A stretch of 64,000 nt of DNA from Fragum whitleyi (Eukaryota > Mollusca > Bivalvia > Cardiida > Cardiidae): NCBI GenBank assembly GCA_948146395.1, contig OX411546.1, forward strand, positions 22,794,449 to 22,858,448, in the 5' to 3' direction. Positions 45,685 through 57,266 of this stretch are shown piece after piece. Position 1 is the first letter of the stretch; the number at the start of each line of letters is the position of its first letter. A program made the translations under genes and the position numbers. The notes below the pieces were generated by a model. It was not told the DNA's origin. It worked only from the letters and a program-made list of their open reading frames with translations, and made no database searches.

Positions 45685-45745
45685 CGACCATTCCAATGAG
45701 CGACCGCTTTTTGATGGTCCTCTTAGTGGTCACATAACACAAATA
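45685..45745. repeat. AGCGACCGC / GTGGTCAC palindromic repeat fragment
   Basis: GAGCGACCGCTTTTTGATGG then TCTTAGTGGTCACATAACAC. The same element is at 15135-15185 and 28993-29045. Confidence 0.65.
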
Positions 45746-45891
45746 ATACTGTATGAGCTTTAACATACAGCACTCACCACTATTCATCAGCAGAATTAAG
45801 TCGTCAATCTCAACACGAAGTTTGGAAAAAAATGTGCAAAACTTTTTTTTTCAATCATTGCAATTAGTAAAGAGATTGGAAAGTAACATGG

Positions 45892-46029
45892 CCTTTGAAA
45901 TGTACCAATCCCCTTTGAAATGTACCAATCCCCTTTGAAATATACCTACCCCTTTGAAAAGTACCAAAATCCCTTTGAAATGTACCAATCCCCTTAAATG
46001 TACCAATTCCTTTGGAGTGTACCAATCAC
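45892..46029. repeat. 20-bp minisatellite, about seven units
   Basis: Consensus CCTTTGAAATGTACCAATCC, with starts at 45892, 45912, 45932, 45952, 45973, 45993 and 46010. The minus-strand frame across it is an artefact. Confidence 0.95.
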
Positions 46030-47310
46030 AGATGCTACATTTCTCGAGATTGAGTATCAAACTGAGCAAAATACGAAATGGTAATATGTGGTGTTATGTG
46101 TGTTATGCTAAGCTATACACCTCGGTTTAAATTGACCCCACAATCATTTCCAGGGCAAACTAATTTCAATTAGAGAAATCAATGTTTTTCCTTATTTCGT
46201 CTACTTCAACATTGTTTGCCTACGCAATCTTTAAACAAACCGAATATTTACTTTGTTCCAAGAGAAACTACATTATCGTAACGTATCTAACATCCAATCC
46301 ATATCACATAAAACAAATTTGTCCTTGACCCACAGGACATCGCCATAAGCAGGCTGAAAGCTACTCTACAACGAAATTTTACCAGTTGGTTCAATAAAGC
46401 ATGCACATCCTTGATTTATTGTTTTATGTCACAGCGACTTTATTTGATAGCAATGCGATGTTCACGATAGACTTACTTCTTCCAATATTGCGAAAAGCAG
46501 TAATCTGACCAGCCTGTGCATCCGAACCTGAGACTGGCCAGAGTCTTCGCTAGGCGCAGTAGGCCCTATTGTGCTGGTGTCTCAGACTTGACACTATTAA
46601 AATGTATACGGTACGTATGCTCTTTATAATACATAACATGCTTTATTAAAAGTTAAGTATCTCAAAGAGAGAAAAAGAAACGTGAACTTACACAATTATT
46701 TTTTCGATGTGCTTAAGATGGGATTGAAGAAAAATAGCTTTGGTGTGACACCTTTTTCTCATTTCGCGCCAAAACTGACTTTCAAGTACCCGGATGAGTG
46801 TCGTCTGAAAAATTAAAAAAGACACATCCCCTGCCACTCTGGTCGCAGGTTTTCGTCCTTAGCATTGTGGTATGTTTAACTCAGAAGTCTGCAATTCAAA
46901 AGGAGTCTGAGAAAACTTCTATAGATCACAGAACTGTTAAGAGATGGTGGCCCACAGGAGTCGATGAGAGCCCACGTGATTCAGGTAATGGACGAAGTTC
47001 TATGAATCAACCGCTGTACAAAAATACTAACTGCAACCCCTTCCCACACGGTCTAAGTCTTTGACACTGATAAAGAAAAAAACACTTTTGAAAACGTTGA
47101 GGAGAGCGAAGGAATTGCTTGTAGATCTTGGCTACATTTTTTTCTCCAAATGACACAACTCAACTAAAAATTGTTGTGAGCAAAATTTTTGAAATTTGAA
47201 CAGTCTGTAAACTTTGTTGTCTGGTTATGGTTCAGGGAGGACGCTGTTAATAGGGGGAACTTTGAAGACTGAAAACAAAAACTTGTTTCTAGGGACTCTT
47301 TCATGGGCGT
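46030..47310. other. no gene recognised; GAGCCTGTGC-family core fragment at about 46500-46590
   Basis: TCTGACCAGCCTGTGCATCC at 46502 belongs to the palindromic MITE family. The 88-codon frame at 46798-47064 begins at GTG, resembles nothing known and has no splice context. Confidence 0.4.
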
Positions 47311-47314
47311 ATCT

Positions 47315-47565
47315 GCACTCAGAAGGTGACAACTAAAGAATATATAGCATAAAGGCGAAATGAGAACTGTGACAAAAGATGAATGCCCTCCTTCAACTCC
47401 CTTTGTATGATTTGAGCATTGGTGAATAATCAAACATCGTAACTTCAGCTTGAATAAGCTGTAGTTTTGATGCTATGATCATTCATCAACCATATTAATC
47501 AACAGAGGACTATTTCTTTTACACACTTGCGTAAATTGCGTAATGGGCGCTACGCCCTTATCTTT
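47315..47565. mobile_element. AACTACAGCTT hairpin element, inverted copy
   Basis: From TGCACTCAGAAGGTGACAAC through the hairpin (47439-47470) to ACTTGCGTAAATTGCGTAAT and GGGCGCTACGCCC. Reverse complement of 27807-28090. Confidence 0.7.
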
Positions 47566-47606
47566 CACCAGTCCTCTGACCAAAGCCTGTGAATATCTGG
47601 TAGTAG

Positions 47607-47771
47607 TGTAACGGTTTAAGGGGGGTAACTTGCATTGGATATGCAAATGATAGAGACCTGCCCTTAGTTAAATGGCTATTTGAAGCCTATATAGACAGAG
47701 TCGACCCATTTAGGGTTGAGGATCCTTCTCTTTGAATGGATCACATCTGTCTAGTCGCTTGGTTCGTTACA
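47607..47771 (+). repeat. TRIM 5' LTR
   Basis: Begins TGTAACGGTTTAAGG. It has a perfect octamer ATGCAAAT at 47641-47648 and a TATA-like CTATATAG at 47687-47694, then CCCATTTAGGGTTGAGGATC and the terminal TTCGTTACA. Confidence 0.95.
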
Positions 47772-47773
47772 AT

Positions 47774-47789
47774 TGGTGGCAGTGGTGGG
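47774..47789 (+). other. primer-binding site, tRNA-Leu type
   Basis: TGGTGGCAGTGGTGGG lies 2 bp after the 5' LTR. Its complement ends CACTGCCACCA. That fits the 3' end of common animal tRNA-Leu (CCACCGCTGCCA plus CCA) with one mismatch, as I remember that sequence. Confidence 0.8.
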
Positions 47790-47862
47790 ATAATGACAGC
47801 TGCTAGACTGGAGTTGCCTTACTCACGGGTCTCCCAGGCAAAGACTCGGGACGAATCTTCTC

Positions 47863-47876
47863 GGAGGGGAGAATAA
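47863..47876 (+). other. polypurine tract of the TRIM
   Basis: GGAGGGGAGAATAA, directly before the 3' LTR; the expected plus-strand primer. Confidence 0.8.
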
Positions 47877-48041
47877 TGTAATGGTTTAAAGGGGGTAACT
47901 TGCATTGGATATGCAAATGAGAGAGACCTGCCCTTACTTAAATGGCTATTTGAAGCCTATATAGACAGAGTGGACCCATTTAGGGTAGAGGATCCTTTTC
48001 TCTGAAAGGATCACGTCTGTCTAGTTACTCGGTTCGTTACA
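47877..48041 (+). repeat. TRIM 3' LTR
   Basis: Same length as the 5' LTR. The octamer ATGCAAAT is kept at 47911-47918, as is the TATA-like box. Confidence 0.95.
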
Positions 48042-48045
48042 GTAG

Positions 48046-49636
48046 CTGCCATGTTGCAAGTCCTCTTTGCTTGAAGTGATTGTTCAACTTTTTTCCAAAC
48101 CTTGCAGATGGCCTTGCTATACTTTGATTTTCATTCCGAAAAAGATTTTTTTTTTTTTTCAAATACTATTTCCCTTCAAGTCATTTGTTTTTCTGTATTA
48201 CTATATTAAATTTTGATAATCAGAAATTGCTTTGAAAAAGGACCTGTCTTGAAACGTTGTTGTCTTGTAACTAGGAGATACATGGTAGACTGAAAAAATG
48301 GTTTCTCTTGGATTGACACTTAACCAATTGCTCCAACCAAAGGCCTGACCAAAGCCAGCCCCAAATTCTTTGTCTGGAGCAATACTCTGTCCCCTTATGT
48401 ACAATTTTCATGAAACGGAGGGCAGTGCACAAGAACTGTAACTCTGCCTAGCTTAATTTTTGAGTTATTCCCCTTTGGGTAGTGACTAGAGTGGAGACCC
48501 TAGCATTGTTTATTCTAGGATTCAAAAAGTAGGGGAAAATTTTGTTGAAAATTGGCAACATGACACAAAAGATGGAATTTTTTGCTCTTTCTTTATGTAA
48601 AAAATCTCCCATCATCTTCAAAAAAGGTGGGGTTTTTTTCAAAAGAATGGGCTAAAATGCGCAATTCACCCTCCTAGAATAAACACTACCCTAGTCATAC
48701 TGGGTGGACTGCGTAGGCTGACTAGATTTGAAACTTTCCACACTTTCCTAATCTTCTGAATCTAGAATGATAAAGCTATCTTCCTGTGAAGGAATTTTTG
48801 AAATGCGACCTCTAGTTGACCTTTACTAGGACCAATCTCTTTTCCAAATATTTATTTATGGTTCCTTTTCATGTGATGTGGCACAGGTTTTTTTATTACA
48901 TTGTGATCTGAGCTATTATAGTATCAGTCTATATTTTGTCCTCCAGGGGTGTTGAAATACGACTTTTCTCCGCTTGTCCTTGTACAAGTTATGGTCAATT
49001 TCCTACTTGTTCAGGATCTAAATGAACTTGCTTGCAACAAATGAATAGATAAACATTGAGTAAACATTGTTTTAATGAAGAAAATGCTGTAACCCAGCAT
49101 TTTATTCATTAAAGACATTCTTTTCCCCAAACAACATGATGACTTTTCTCCTAAATTGTTTTAGTACTGTTACAAGATTTGCTCTGGTTTTTACTTATCC
49201 ACAGACAAGTGGTCTAGAAAAATGTACTTCAGTGCCCACAAGTAGAAAAGCCTGTGTCGGACAAGTCGGGTATTGGAAATCCACACACCTGTGTCCTCTT
49301 TATTCAGAGTTCAAAGCCATTGGTTTGTTAATAAAAAACTGAAGTTTTTTTTTGATATGGAGTTCCAAGATTGTCCCTTTTCCCAAGACGGTACTTGTTT
49401 TTCTTACAGTGTGTGCTTGGCTTCTATAGAATCATTCAATTCATGTCCTCCTTATTCAGAGTTCAAAGTAGCAGCCATAGCACAGGTAGTGGTGTCAGAC
49501 TCAAAAACATGGGAACTCCTAGTTAACATTCATCTGAATCCGCCTGCCATTGGTTGGGTAATCAAAAACCTAAGTGGGTTGAGCAGCAGGCCAGGCATGC
49601 ATGTAGTGGTGGAACTGCAGAGCTGTAACAGATAAA
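48046..49636. other. worn dispersed repeats, no gene
   Basis: 48370-48450 resembles the 156-bp satellite (GTGCACAAGAACTGTAACTC). 48690-48890 matches 61430-61620 (TTTTTGAAATGCGACCTCTA). 48950-49275 holds CTTGTCC/ACAAGT blocks. 49480-49560 could be a worn SINE head (GCAGCCATAGCACAGGTAGT). Confidence 0.45.
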
Positions 49637-52600
49637 ATAGGCTATGGGCCAGTAGGGTGATTCCTCCCCCCTCAGGGGGAATTTTCGGGACTATGTTTTT
49701 TTGAAAGCCCAATGTCTACCGAGTATATTCTGAAAGTCTGCAAGTAAGCGGTTGGGGCTTTTAGGAATTATTGAGGTCAAAGGTCACCCAGTGCACACTA
49801 ATTTAAATCTCAACCTTTAGTCAGAAATTTATATTTATTTTGTTGAATTGATAATTTCTTTGGACCTTTTTCAACATAATTCAAAACCCAAAACATTATT
49901 ACAAAGATTAAACACATCTGTGTGATTTTCAGAGAGGCTTTGGGCAAATCAAAGCACTGAAAGTACCGAAAATCAACAATTTTCTTTGCTAATGAAGATT
50001 TTAACAAGATTTTAAAAGATTTTTTCTGTCTTTGATAACATTTTCTTTTATTCTAAGCATGCTAGAGGATACCTTGAAGCCTACAAGCAAAGTTTATTAG
50101 ACATTTCCTTTTTGAATTTTGTTCAAAATCTGATTTAAGCCATGGCATGATCAAGCCAAAGCTATAACTATACTATTATTCATATTTCACCAATTGTCAA
50201 TATATGTTTTTATTTGATGTTAATTATATTTTGAATTACATAATTCTTAAAGGTAAATAAAAAAGAAAAGTTTCAAGGCATTTGAGCACATATCAGGGTT
50301 ATTCTTAGCAAATCAAAGCACTGAAAGTACTGAAAACCGACGTTTTTTGCTTATATAGATTTTACATGATTTAAAAAGTTTTTCTGCTTCCTTTTCCAAT
50401 AATTATATTAGTCTGGACATGCTGGAGGATACCTTTAAGCATATGAACAAAGTTTTTTAACATTGCTTGCTTAAATGTGCCCAATTTGTGATTACTATAA
50501 TGGCCTGAGTATGCCAGTGTCATAACTATACTAAAATATAAGTAAAACTTATTGTCATGAGATGCTTATAATTTGGAATGATCATGTTCAGCATTTAATC
50601 ATTCAATAAAATACACAGTTACAAAAAAGGTTCAAGCCAACTGTAAACATTTTGGTTACTTTTAGCTAATTAAAGCACTGAAAGTACCAAAATATGACTT
50701 TTTTATTATAAAGGTTTTAACACAATATAAACAGGAATTTATTTTCCAGTCCATTCAAATTTACTTACAATTGTTATACAATTCAATGATTTGAAACTAT
50801 CATATGTGAATTTTTTAGTTTTGCTTACCTGAGCTTTTCTCCATAATTGATAAAAAAAAATCTGGTAAAGGGGAGCTATTGTGACAAATTCACTACATTT
50901 TTTAAGTAATGTCTCACTCTTTTGCCAGTAATATTTGTTATTTGGTTTGTACAATATTCTGAACGTCATGATTCAATTCAATGAACAGGTGATTCAAATT
51001 CATAAAAGTTTCAAGACATTTTTGAAGATAACAGGCTTATTTGTTGAAATTCAAAGCACTGAAAGTACCGAAACATGATTTGCATATTATAATCTTGAAT
51101 TTCTTTTTTCAATTTACTTTTATTTCCTTATATAAAATACCCTAATTACATATCTCATCCCTTTGTCAGTAATGTCAGTTCTGTTGTTTTTTCAATATTC
51201 TGAACATCATGATTAAATCTAGTTAAAAAGTTATTCAGATTTGAACTGATTTGTGTATATTTGTTAGATTCATTTTTTACAAAGCAATATACCGGAAGCT
51301 TTGAAATCTGGAAAAAAAGTCTGCTACCAAGGATTTTTTTTCCACTATGAAAATATCCTACATCAATTAGTGAAACAGATCAAAGAGGATTAACATAATA
51401 TAATTAGCATTTTATGACTGGTTTTCATACACAAAATGGGCATCATTTCTAAATTGATATAGAAATGGGTGCTAAATAGTAAACCATTCAATCTGTTAAC
51501 ATTATAACCTTATAACGATACCAGTTGATATAGCTTAATGCTAAATCAAACTGATGGTCATCACATACTCTTTTATAAGAGTGGTTTGTAATATGATATT
51601 GGAATATGGTCAATGAATTTTCCTTCGTCTTAGAGAAAAGATACATCTAGAGTTTCTGTAAACATCTCTTTTCCAAAGCTTCTCTTTGTTTCCATAAAAC
51701 TTCATGTTTTGTCTTAAGCCTGCAACATCGTAAAAATTGCATTAGAATTACAAATGAAATGAAATTTAAGTTAAAAATTTTGAAAAATGAAAAAAAAAAA
51801 AAAAAACCTGTGTGAGAGCAATGAGTCAAGCAGGTAAAAAAACAAGAATTCTATTTCAAAACAAACACTCATGTTAAATTCAAGTCATGGTGGACATCCT
51901 GGAAGAGAGCTTTATCGTATTTTAATAGACCTTTTTACAGTATTTTGCAGTCAAAATCTGGCAAGAAGAGAGTGTGGGGAGGCCACAAAATTTATTTTTG
52001 GAGTTTTAGATTTCGCTATAGAATTTTTGAATGAACAAAAAGCCTAAAATATATATCTCTTTCACACTTACCAAACTGAAAATGTTTATGCTCATCTTAC
52101 AAGATAATTTATTTCAGAAATTAAATAAACATATCTTTGTTAGATTGAAGAGTAAATTGGGGTGATTAGTGTGCAATGTAAGCAAAAAAAAAAAAAAAAC
52201 CAAAAAAACTTTATGCTAACAGTGCTTATGTCCACACACAAAGCATATTAAAAGGATTGTAATCTAAAAAATCTTCAAAGAGCCATTGATAAAAAATGAT
52301 TTCTGCAAATACATTTTAAGATAAACATGTGACTTTTCAAAAAAAATGTTTGTGAGCTCTGTAATAAGTATCAATAGTATTAATTTATAGCTGATGTAGT
52401 TATCATTTTGATCAGCTTCTATATAAATGATAATTTTTCATGAAAAAGTTTCACAAAAGGATTCATATAAACTTAAATTTGAATACTGATATTCAGTCTA
52501 GCTATGCAATCTATTGGACCTACCAGGCCCCTTGCTTTTTATCTGCTGGATAGGGTGGTCATCTTCCAAAAATATTGGCTATATGCCTTAAGACACAGAA

Positions 52601-54015
52601 ACAAAATATGAATTTTCTGATGAAATGTTTTTACAAAAACAAATTTTGAAGAAAAAAATAGCATTCAGTACATCAGAAACAAGTTTGGAAAATGTAACAA
52701 TGTGAATATCCATTGGAAACATAACTTTTTCCATTAAGGTTTGAATATTGTAAATAATCAAGTTCACTTAATGGGCGAAGAGTTGGTTAGAAAGAATCTC
52801 ATTTTACATTCAAGAAGGCCCATGGCCTCATGGCTCCCTTTCTAGACTCACACAATTGTGATAACTGTTGTTAGACTAAAGAAAATGGAATTGACTCTTG
52901 AGAGATAAAAATTTGGTCTCTTTTTCATCTTTGACATTCAGTGCTTTCAGTACTTTGATCTATAAAAAAAGTAATAGTTATGTGCTTTAAAGCTTAAACC
53001 ATTCAATATTTAAATGACAGTGAGTAACTGTTTTAATTATAAGAAACTGTGATTAAGTGCCTATGCAAACAAAAAAACCGCAAAATCTAGCTTTTGTCCC
53101 ATTTTATCTATACTTTCATTATACATACAAGTAAATCTATAAAGCTTTTATATCTATACATAAACTAATATAAAGCACAACTACAGTGGACACAATCTGA
53201 CACCAACATGAACTTTTACAAGGAACACAAGATATAAAAGAAAGCAAAAGGGATGTTCCACTTTTAAGAATGAAAAAGGATATTCCCTATGTTTGAACAT
53301 GTATATAAGCGAAGATATACAGTCATTTCAGTTCTTTGATTAAATTTATGAAGATGCAGTTTACTCTCAAAGGTGCCACAGTTGATACTTTCAATAATTT
53401 TGAGTTGTTAAAGTTGCCTCAAAATGCATTTTATTTGCAGAAACTTAAAAAAATAAGTTTTCCTTTAATTTATGTACGTAAATATATGATATTCATTTAA
53501 ATGCACTGGCTGACTTAAGCTTTAAAACCAACAAATACAATAGAAATCAAATGACAAATGATACAAATTACCTTCAGGCAAATTATTGTTTAAGTTGATG
53601 GGAAAATATAACGAAAAAATCCTCCTTTGGTCTGAAATGGCCTATTGTCTATGGTTTAATCTCTCATATATGAACCGATTTCAGTACTTTCAGTACTTTG
53701 ATTTCATAAAAATTATCATTAAATTACCCTAAAATGAAATTTCCTAGCAGAAAAATATTTAGTGATTCATCTAGAACCATTTCCTGCTCAATTTCATGAA
53801 AAGATAGTTGAATATACCATTTCAAATCCAGCTCATTTATTCTTTCATAGAAAAAATGCACTTGTTGACCTTTGACCTCAATAACTCCTAAAAGCCCCAA
53901 CGGCCAAGTTGCAGACTTTCAGAATATACTCGTTAGACATTGGGCTTTCAAAAAAACATAGTCCCGAAAATTCCCCCTGGGGGGGGAGGGGGGTGTATAC
54001 TGGCTCATAGTCTAT
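49637..54015. mobile_element. 4.4-kb foldback-like element with ~165-bp TIRs and spaced inner repeats
   Basis: The left TIR 49637-49800 (ATAGGCTATGGGCCAGTA, then AGGGGGAATTTTCGGGACTA) is repeated inverted at 53860-54015 with roughly 90% identity by eye. The left arm has four direct copies of CAAAGCACTGAAAGTAC (49950, 50314, 50671, 51052) spaced 357-381 bp. The right arm has three inverted ones (ends at 52957, ~53339, 53700) spaced 361-382 bp. No transposase frame lies inside. The target duplication is unresolved; ATAAAAT and ATAAAAA flank the ends if the element starts at 49639. The superfamily is unknown; the layout recalls Drosophila FB and Galileo elements. Confidence 0.85.
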
Positions 54016-54064
54016 AAAAAAGGTATTTTGGATTTCGTCAATACTTAATAAAGGCATAACTTGG

Positions 54065-54260
54065 ATTTTGAAATTCATATGCACTCAGAAGGCGACCAGC
54101 ATAGAATATATAGGATAGAGGCGGTATGTGGACTGTTACAAAAGATGAATATCCTCCGTCCGCTCCCCTTTTCTATGATTTGAGCAATGGTGAATAATCA
54201 AACCGGCATTACTACAGCCTGAATAAGCTGTAGTTTTGATGTTGTGATCATTCATTGACA
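54065..54260. mobile_element. AACTACAGCTT hairpin element, partial inverted copy
   Basis: TGCACTCAGAAGGCGACCAG and the hairpin at 54206-54237 match 47315-47480. The GCGTAAATTGCGTAA end is missing. Confidence 0.7.
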
Positions 54261-54439
54261 ATATTTTTAAAAAGAGGATTAGGCACTTACCTCATGTGGG
54301 TAATGCTATTTACCCTCTTGCTTAACTCTTATATCCTGCTAAGTTTTAATTTTGTTTAAAAGAAATTGCTAATTATTTGATCTTGCTCTATACCTTCTGC
54401 CAAAACTTCATGATGAGTATGAATAGGGTAAAACAAAGA

Positions 54440-54511
54440 CTGTTATGGGGTTCTCATTAGAATTGTCTCACAGATAAAATTCAAATGAATACCCAAAACA
54501 TAGGGTTTTAT
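54440..54511. repeat. GGGTACTCATTTG-family fragment
   Basis: GGGGTTCTCATTAGAATTGT and CAAATGAATACCCAAAACAT, immediately left of a TTAA MITE. Confidence 0.55.
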
Positions 54512-54515
54512 TAAC

Positions 54516-54711
54516 CCTTGTTATGCTTAATAAATTTTGGCTAAAATTTTTCATCAAAATCAAAGGGCAAAAAGCACTGAAAGTACAAATTGTATATAGG
54601 TCAATTTTTATTTGAAAAACTTAATCTATTGATGATTCTGGTATGTACAGACTGATGTTTGTCAATAGCTCCTGCCAAAGCAGGAATATTCCGGGTTCAG
54701 CATGACAAGGG
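54516..54711 (+). mobile_element. TTAA-flanked MITE, family 1 (piggyBac-like), copy 1
   Basis: A 196-bp element with TTAA at 54512-54515 and 54712-54715. Ends CCCTTGTTATGCTTAATAAA and, inverted, CCCTTGTCATGCTGAACC. It contains AAAAAGCACTGAAAGTAC and a small hairpin CTCCTGCCAAAGCAGGAAT. Same family as 57267-57495; a right-end fragment is at 63190-63242. Confidence 0.9.
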
Positions 54712-54944
54712 TTAAGAAGGAACGATTTTAAGACTGAAGTTTTGCCCTTTTATCTGTGTTTTTGGGCACAATGTATGAAATACCAGAATTCCACTGTCAG
54801 GCCCTCTCACTGATGGGATCTGACTAAAATCCTGTTAAAACTGGCATTTAACTGTTGAAAGTGCTGTTAAACCCCATTCACACACATACTCACACACAAA
54901 AACACGCACACAATTTTTCACTTCAGTGCCAGCTCAAACCCTTT

Positions 54945-55070
54945 TTTGTGTGAACTCACTAGAATCCTCTTGTCAAGACGATTCAAATGAGTACCCACAA
55001 CATAGGGTTTAATTCAGAAATAAAGATTTTAAACTGGCTTTATCCCCTTTAATCTCTACCTCTGTTTGAG
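54945..55070. repeat. GGGTACTCATTTG-family copy
   Basis: TCTTGTCAAGACGATTCAAA, GAGTACCCACAACATAGGGT and the outer end CTCTACCTCTG. Confidence 0.65.
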
Positions 55071-55840
55071 CATCTTAAATTATTTTTCTATAACATAATT
55101 TAAAGCAAGTAAAAAATTAGAGTTGTCTTGTTAATACAATCAGTAATTGAAAAAAATCATTCACTGAATTGCTTTCGTTACAATTTAAACGGTAAAAAAA
55201 TACGTCTCTAAAAACTGATTACTTGCAGTCGATTGGAAAGATATGAACTGAATGAAATCTGCTTATATGATTTTCTTCCCCATCTGTAACTACTGAACAC
55301 GGCTTCGAGCACGCCATATTTGACAATATGTATTGATTTTTGACAAACAGTTGTACTGGGTTGAGGGGAATCGTTATTCGTTTATTCCATAATGCTGTAC
55401 CGCAGTATCATGGATATTTAGACATCTTGTGGAATTCCTACACAAATTATGTTTATGGTTTTTCATATTTTTGTATATTTTGTCAATATTTTGTTTGTCT
55501 GATTGCGCAACAAAGATTCTCCAATTGATTTCTTTTAAAGTATGTGTGTCTTTGACAATATCGTTCAAAGGAGGAGTTACTGACTTTCAGAGGTTTCTGG
55601 TAAGTACATAATTAAGAGAGTATTTTTTAATTCATTGATGTATGAATATAAAATCATTATCAAACTTTGAAAAGGCAAAGCTGATTCATATGTTAAGTGT
55701 GATTAGGTCTAAATCATTCATACCTCCATGTATAATGAAAAAAATCCTCATATGTTATCTTATTTTATATTATGAAGTTAAAATATAAAAAAATTACTAT
55801 TATAAGGACAGATTTCTTTTTGCAAATTCATCATTGTTTA
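55071..55840. other. less repetitive segment; possible plus-strand splice donor at 55600
   Basis: No repeat relative. An open frame (55429-55611) runs across a strong donor-like TTTCTG|GTAAGTAC. The protein is hydrophobic and unrecognised, and no acceptor-linked exon was found downstream. Confidence 0.35.
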
Positions 55841-57080
55841 AGCTATGGTCACATTTACGGCAATTATCGTAGTAAGTCGTACTCCATTCTACCGTAGGCA
55901 AGCCGTGTCACTAATATGATTAACTAAGTTAAAGTATGAAAAAGTACATTGAACAAAGGTACTATCGAACAGTTTCCGTAGAAAGAAATACGTGCGTGTA
56001 GGAACAACTACGAAGAGCTACGTAAAAATAAGAAGTTTAATTAGATTAATTATTAATTTTAATTAATGGAAAATTGCCATTTACTTGTTTCCCAAACCCT
56101 GATATCTCTTGTTTGTCATTCTATAGATAAGAATCACGATCTTTTCGTATATCATAAGGTTAAAAACGTAGCATTTCGATCAGTCACCTTCGGGTATTAT
56201 AATTAATTTGTTGTAAAATCACGCGAGTTTCAAACCATTGATTTCACATGCACTTCGTGATTAGATTTTATCAATTTCACCGAATCTATTCGTACTCTGA
56301 ACGTAGTCCAACCACAATGTTTCCCTGCTTGGTCGTAGCATTGACTTGGACAGATGATTATTAAACGGTTTGTACGGTAAACTAGGGTAAACGATACGTT
56401 CTAATTCGGCAAGAGTACGATACAACAAGATCTTACTACATTGAACTACATTCAAACTACGACAGAAAGTCCATTTCACCTTAGGGATTTTGAACATTCC
56501 CAAGATTTGTGCGGCCACTACGGTAGGATTATACGGTAGAAAAACGTCCAGTCCACGGTCGACTAGGTGAAACTGCGCAGTTAACAGTAGGGTGCGTTGT
56601 AGAACGGCATTCTTTCACTACGTCGAGAATAAGTTTACAACGTGGAATGTGACCGTGATTTTTTACAACGTACTTTTTCCCTACCTGACCGTGGACAAAA
56701 ATCAGATACACGTACTGCAAGAGTAGTGAATCGCTAGTTTAACCTTGGTTAACCGTGGTAACGGGGACAAACGTTTACGATATCATAGCGTTCTACTACA
56801 GTTAATTTACGAATAAACAAGGATCAACTACTGTGACAGTACAGCTTAATTAGGGACAAAATAACGTTCTTTACCGTGGTTAGAGTTTTGAACATTTTTT
56901 ACAATATCAAAGACACTACGGTCGAACTCACGAGTTTGCACTACGTTACTCACTACGCGTAAGCACGACTTACTTCGACTTACTGCGCAGTAAACGGTCA
57001 GCTACGTAAATTTTACGGCTGACTACGTTGATGCGTAACAACGGCCAACCACGTTAATTAACGTAAATGTGACCAGGCCT
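55841..57080. mobile_element. 1,240-bp TTA-flanked non-autonomous DNA transposon, ACG-rich
   Basis: Ends AGCTATGGTCACATTTACGG and, inverted, AGGCCTGGTCACATTTACGT. Flanked by TTA (55838-55840, 57081-57083). Both ends are crowded with CTACG, ACGTA and CGTAG motifs in mixed orientation; the middle (56030-56240) is AT-rich. The shared GTCACAT..ACG ends and TTA duplication tie it to 25304-26997. No transposase frame. Confidence 0.88.
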
Positions 57081-57266
57081 TTATCATGGAGTTATTAATA
57101 TATATTTTCTGCCTATCAGAATACTTTAAATGTGATACACTTGAAAATTAGATTATTGCAAAACAGTACGTTTTGCATAACACTTATTTAACACAAAATA
57201 GAAAAATAAAAAAGAAATGTGTTCCCATTTCCAGATATTATTCTGCAATTATTGGTTTTGCATTAA

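Larger units (their letters stand above)
47607..48041 (+). mobile_element. complete TRIM (miniature LTR retrotransposon), 435 bp
   Basis: Two 165-bp LTRs (47607-47771 and 47877-48041) enclose only 105 bp. Both start TGTAA and end GTTACA, and the element is flanked by a 4-bp duplication GTAG (47603-47606, 48042-48045). By eye the LTRs differ at about 13 of 165 positions. The inner part has a tRNA primer site next to the 5' LTR and a purine tract before the 3' LTR, and no open frame. Such elements must borrow gag-pol from an autonomous relative. Confidence 0.95.

Noticed and set aside
45851..46069. Small repetitive protein on the minus strand
   Set aside because: Follows a 20-bp minisatellite, and 20 is not a multiple of 3, so no peptide unit is preserved.
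46798..47064. 88-codon plus-strand frame as a gene
   Set aside because: Starts at GTG, has no recognisable domain, splice or promoter context, and could arise by chance in this amount of sequence.
49950..51068. CRISPR-like array of evenly spaced repeats
   Set aside because: Spacing is about 360 bp, the repeats are inside a TIR element, and the genome is clearly eukaryotic.
55429..55611. Exon of a plus-strand gene ending at GTAAGTAC
   Set aside because: The donor is good but the peptide is a hydrophobic, unrecognised string and no partner exon was found; noted only as a possibility.
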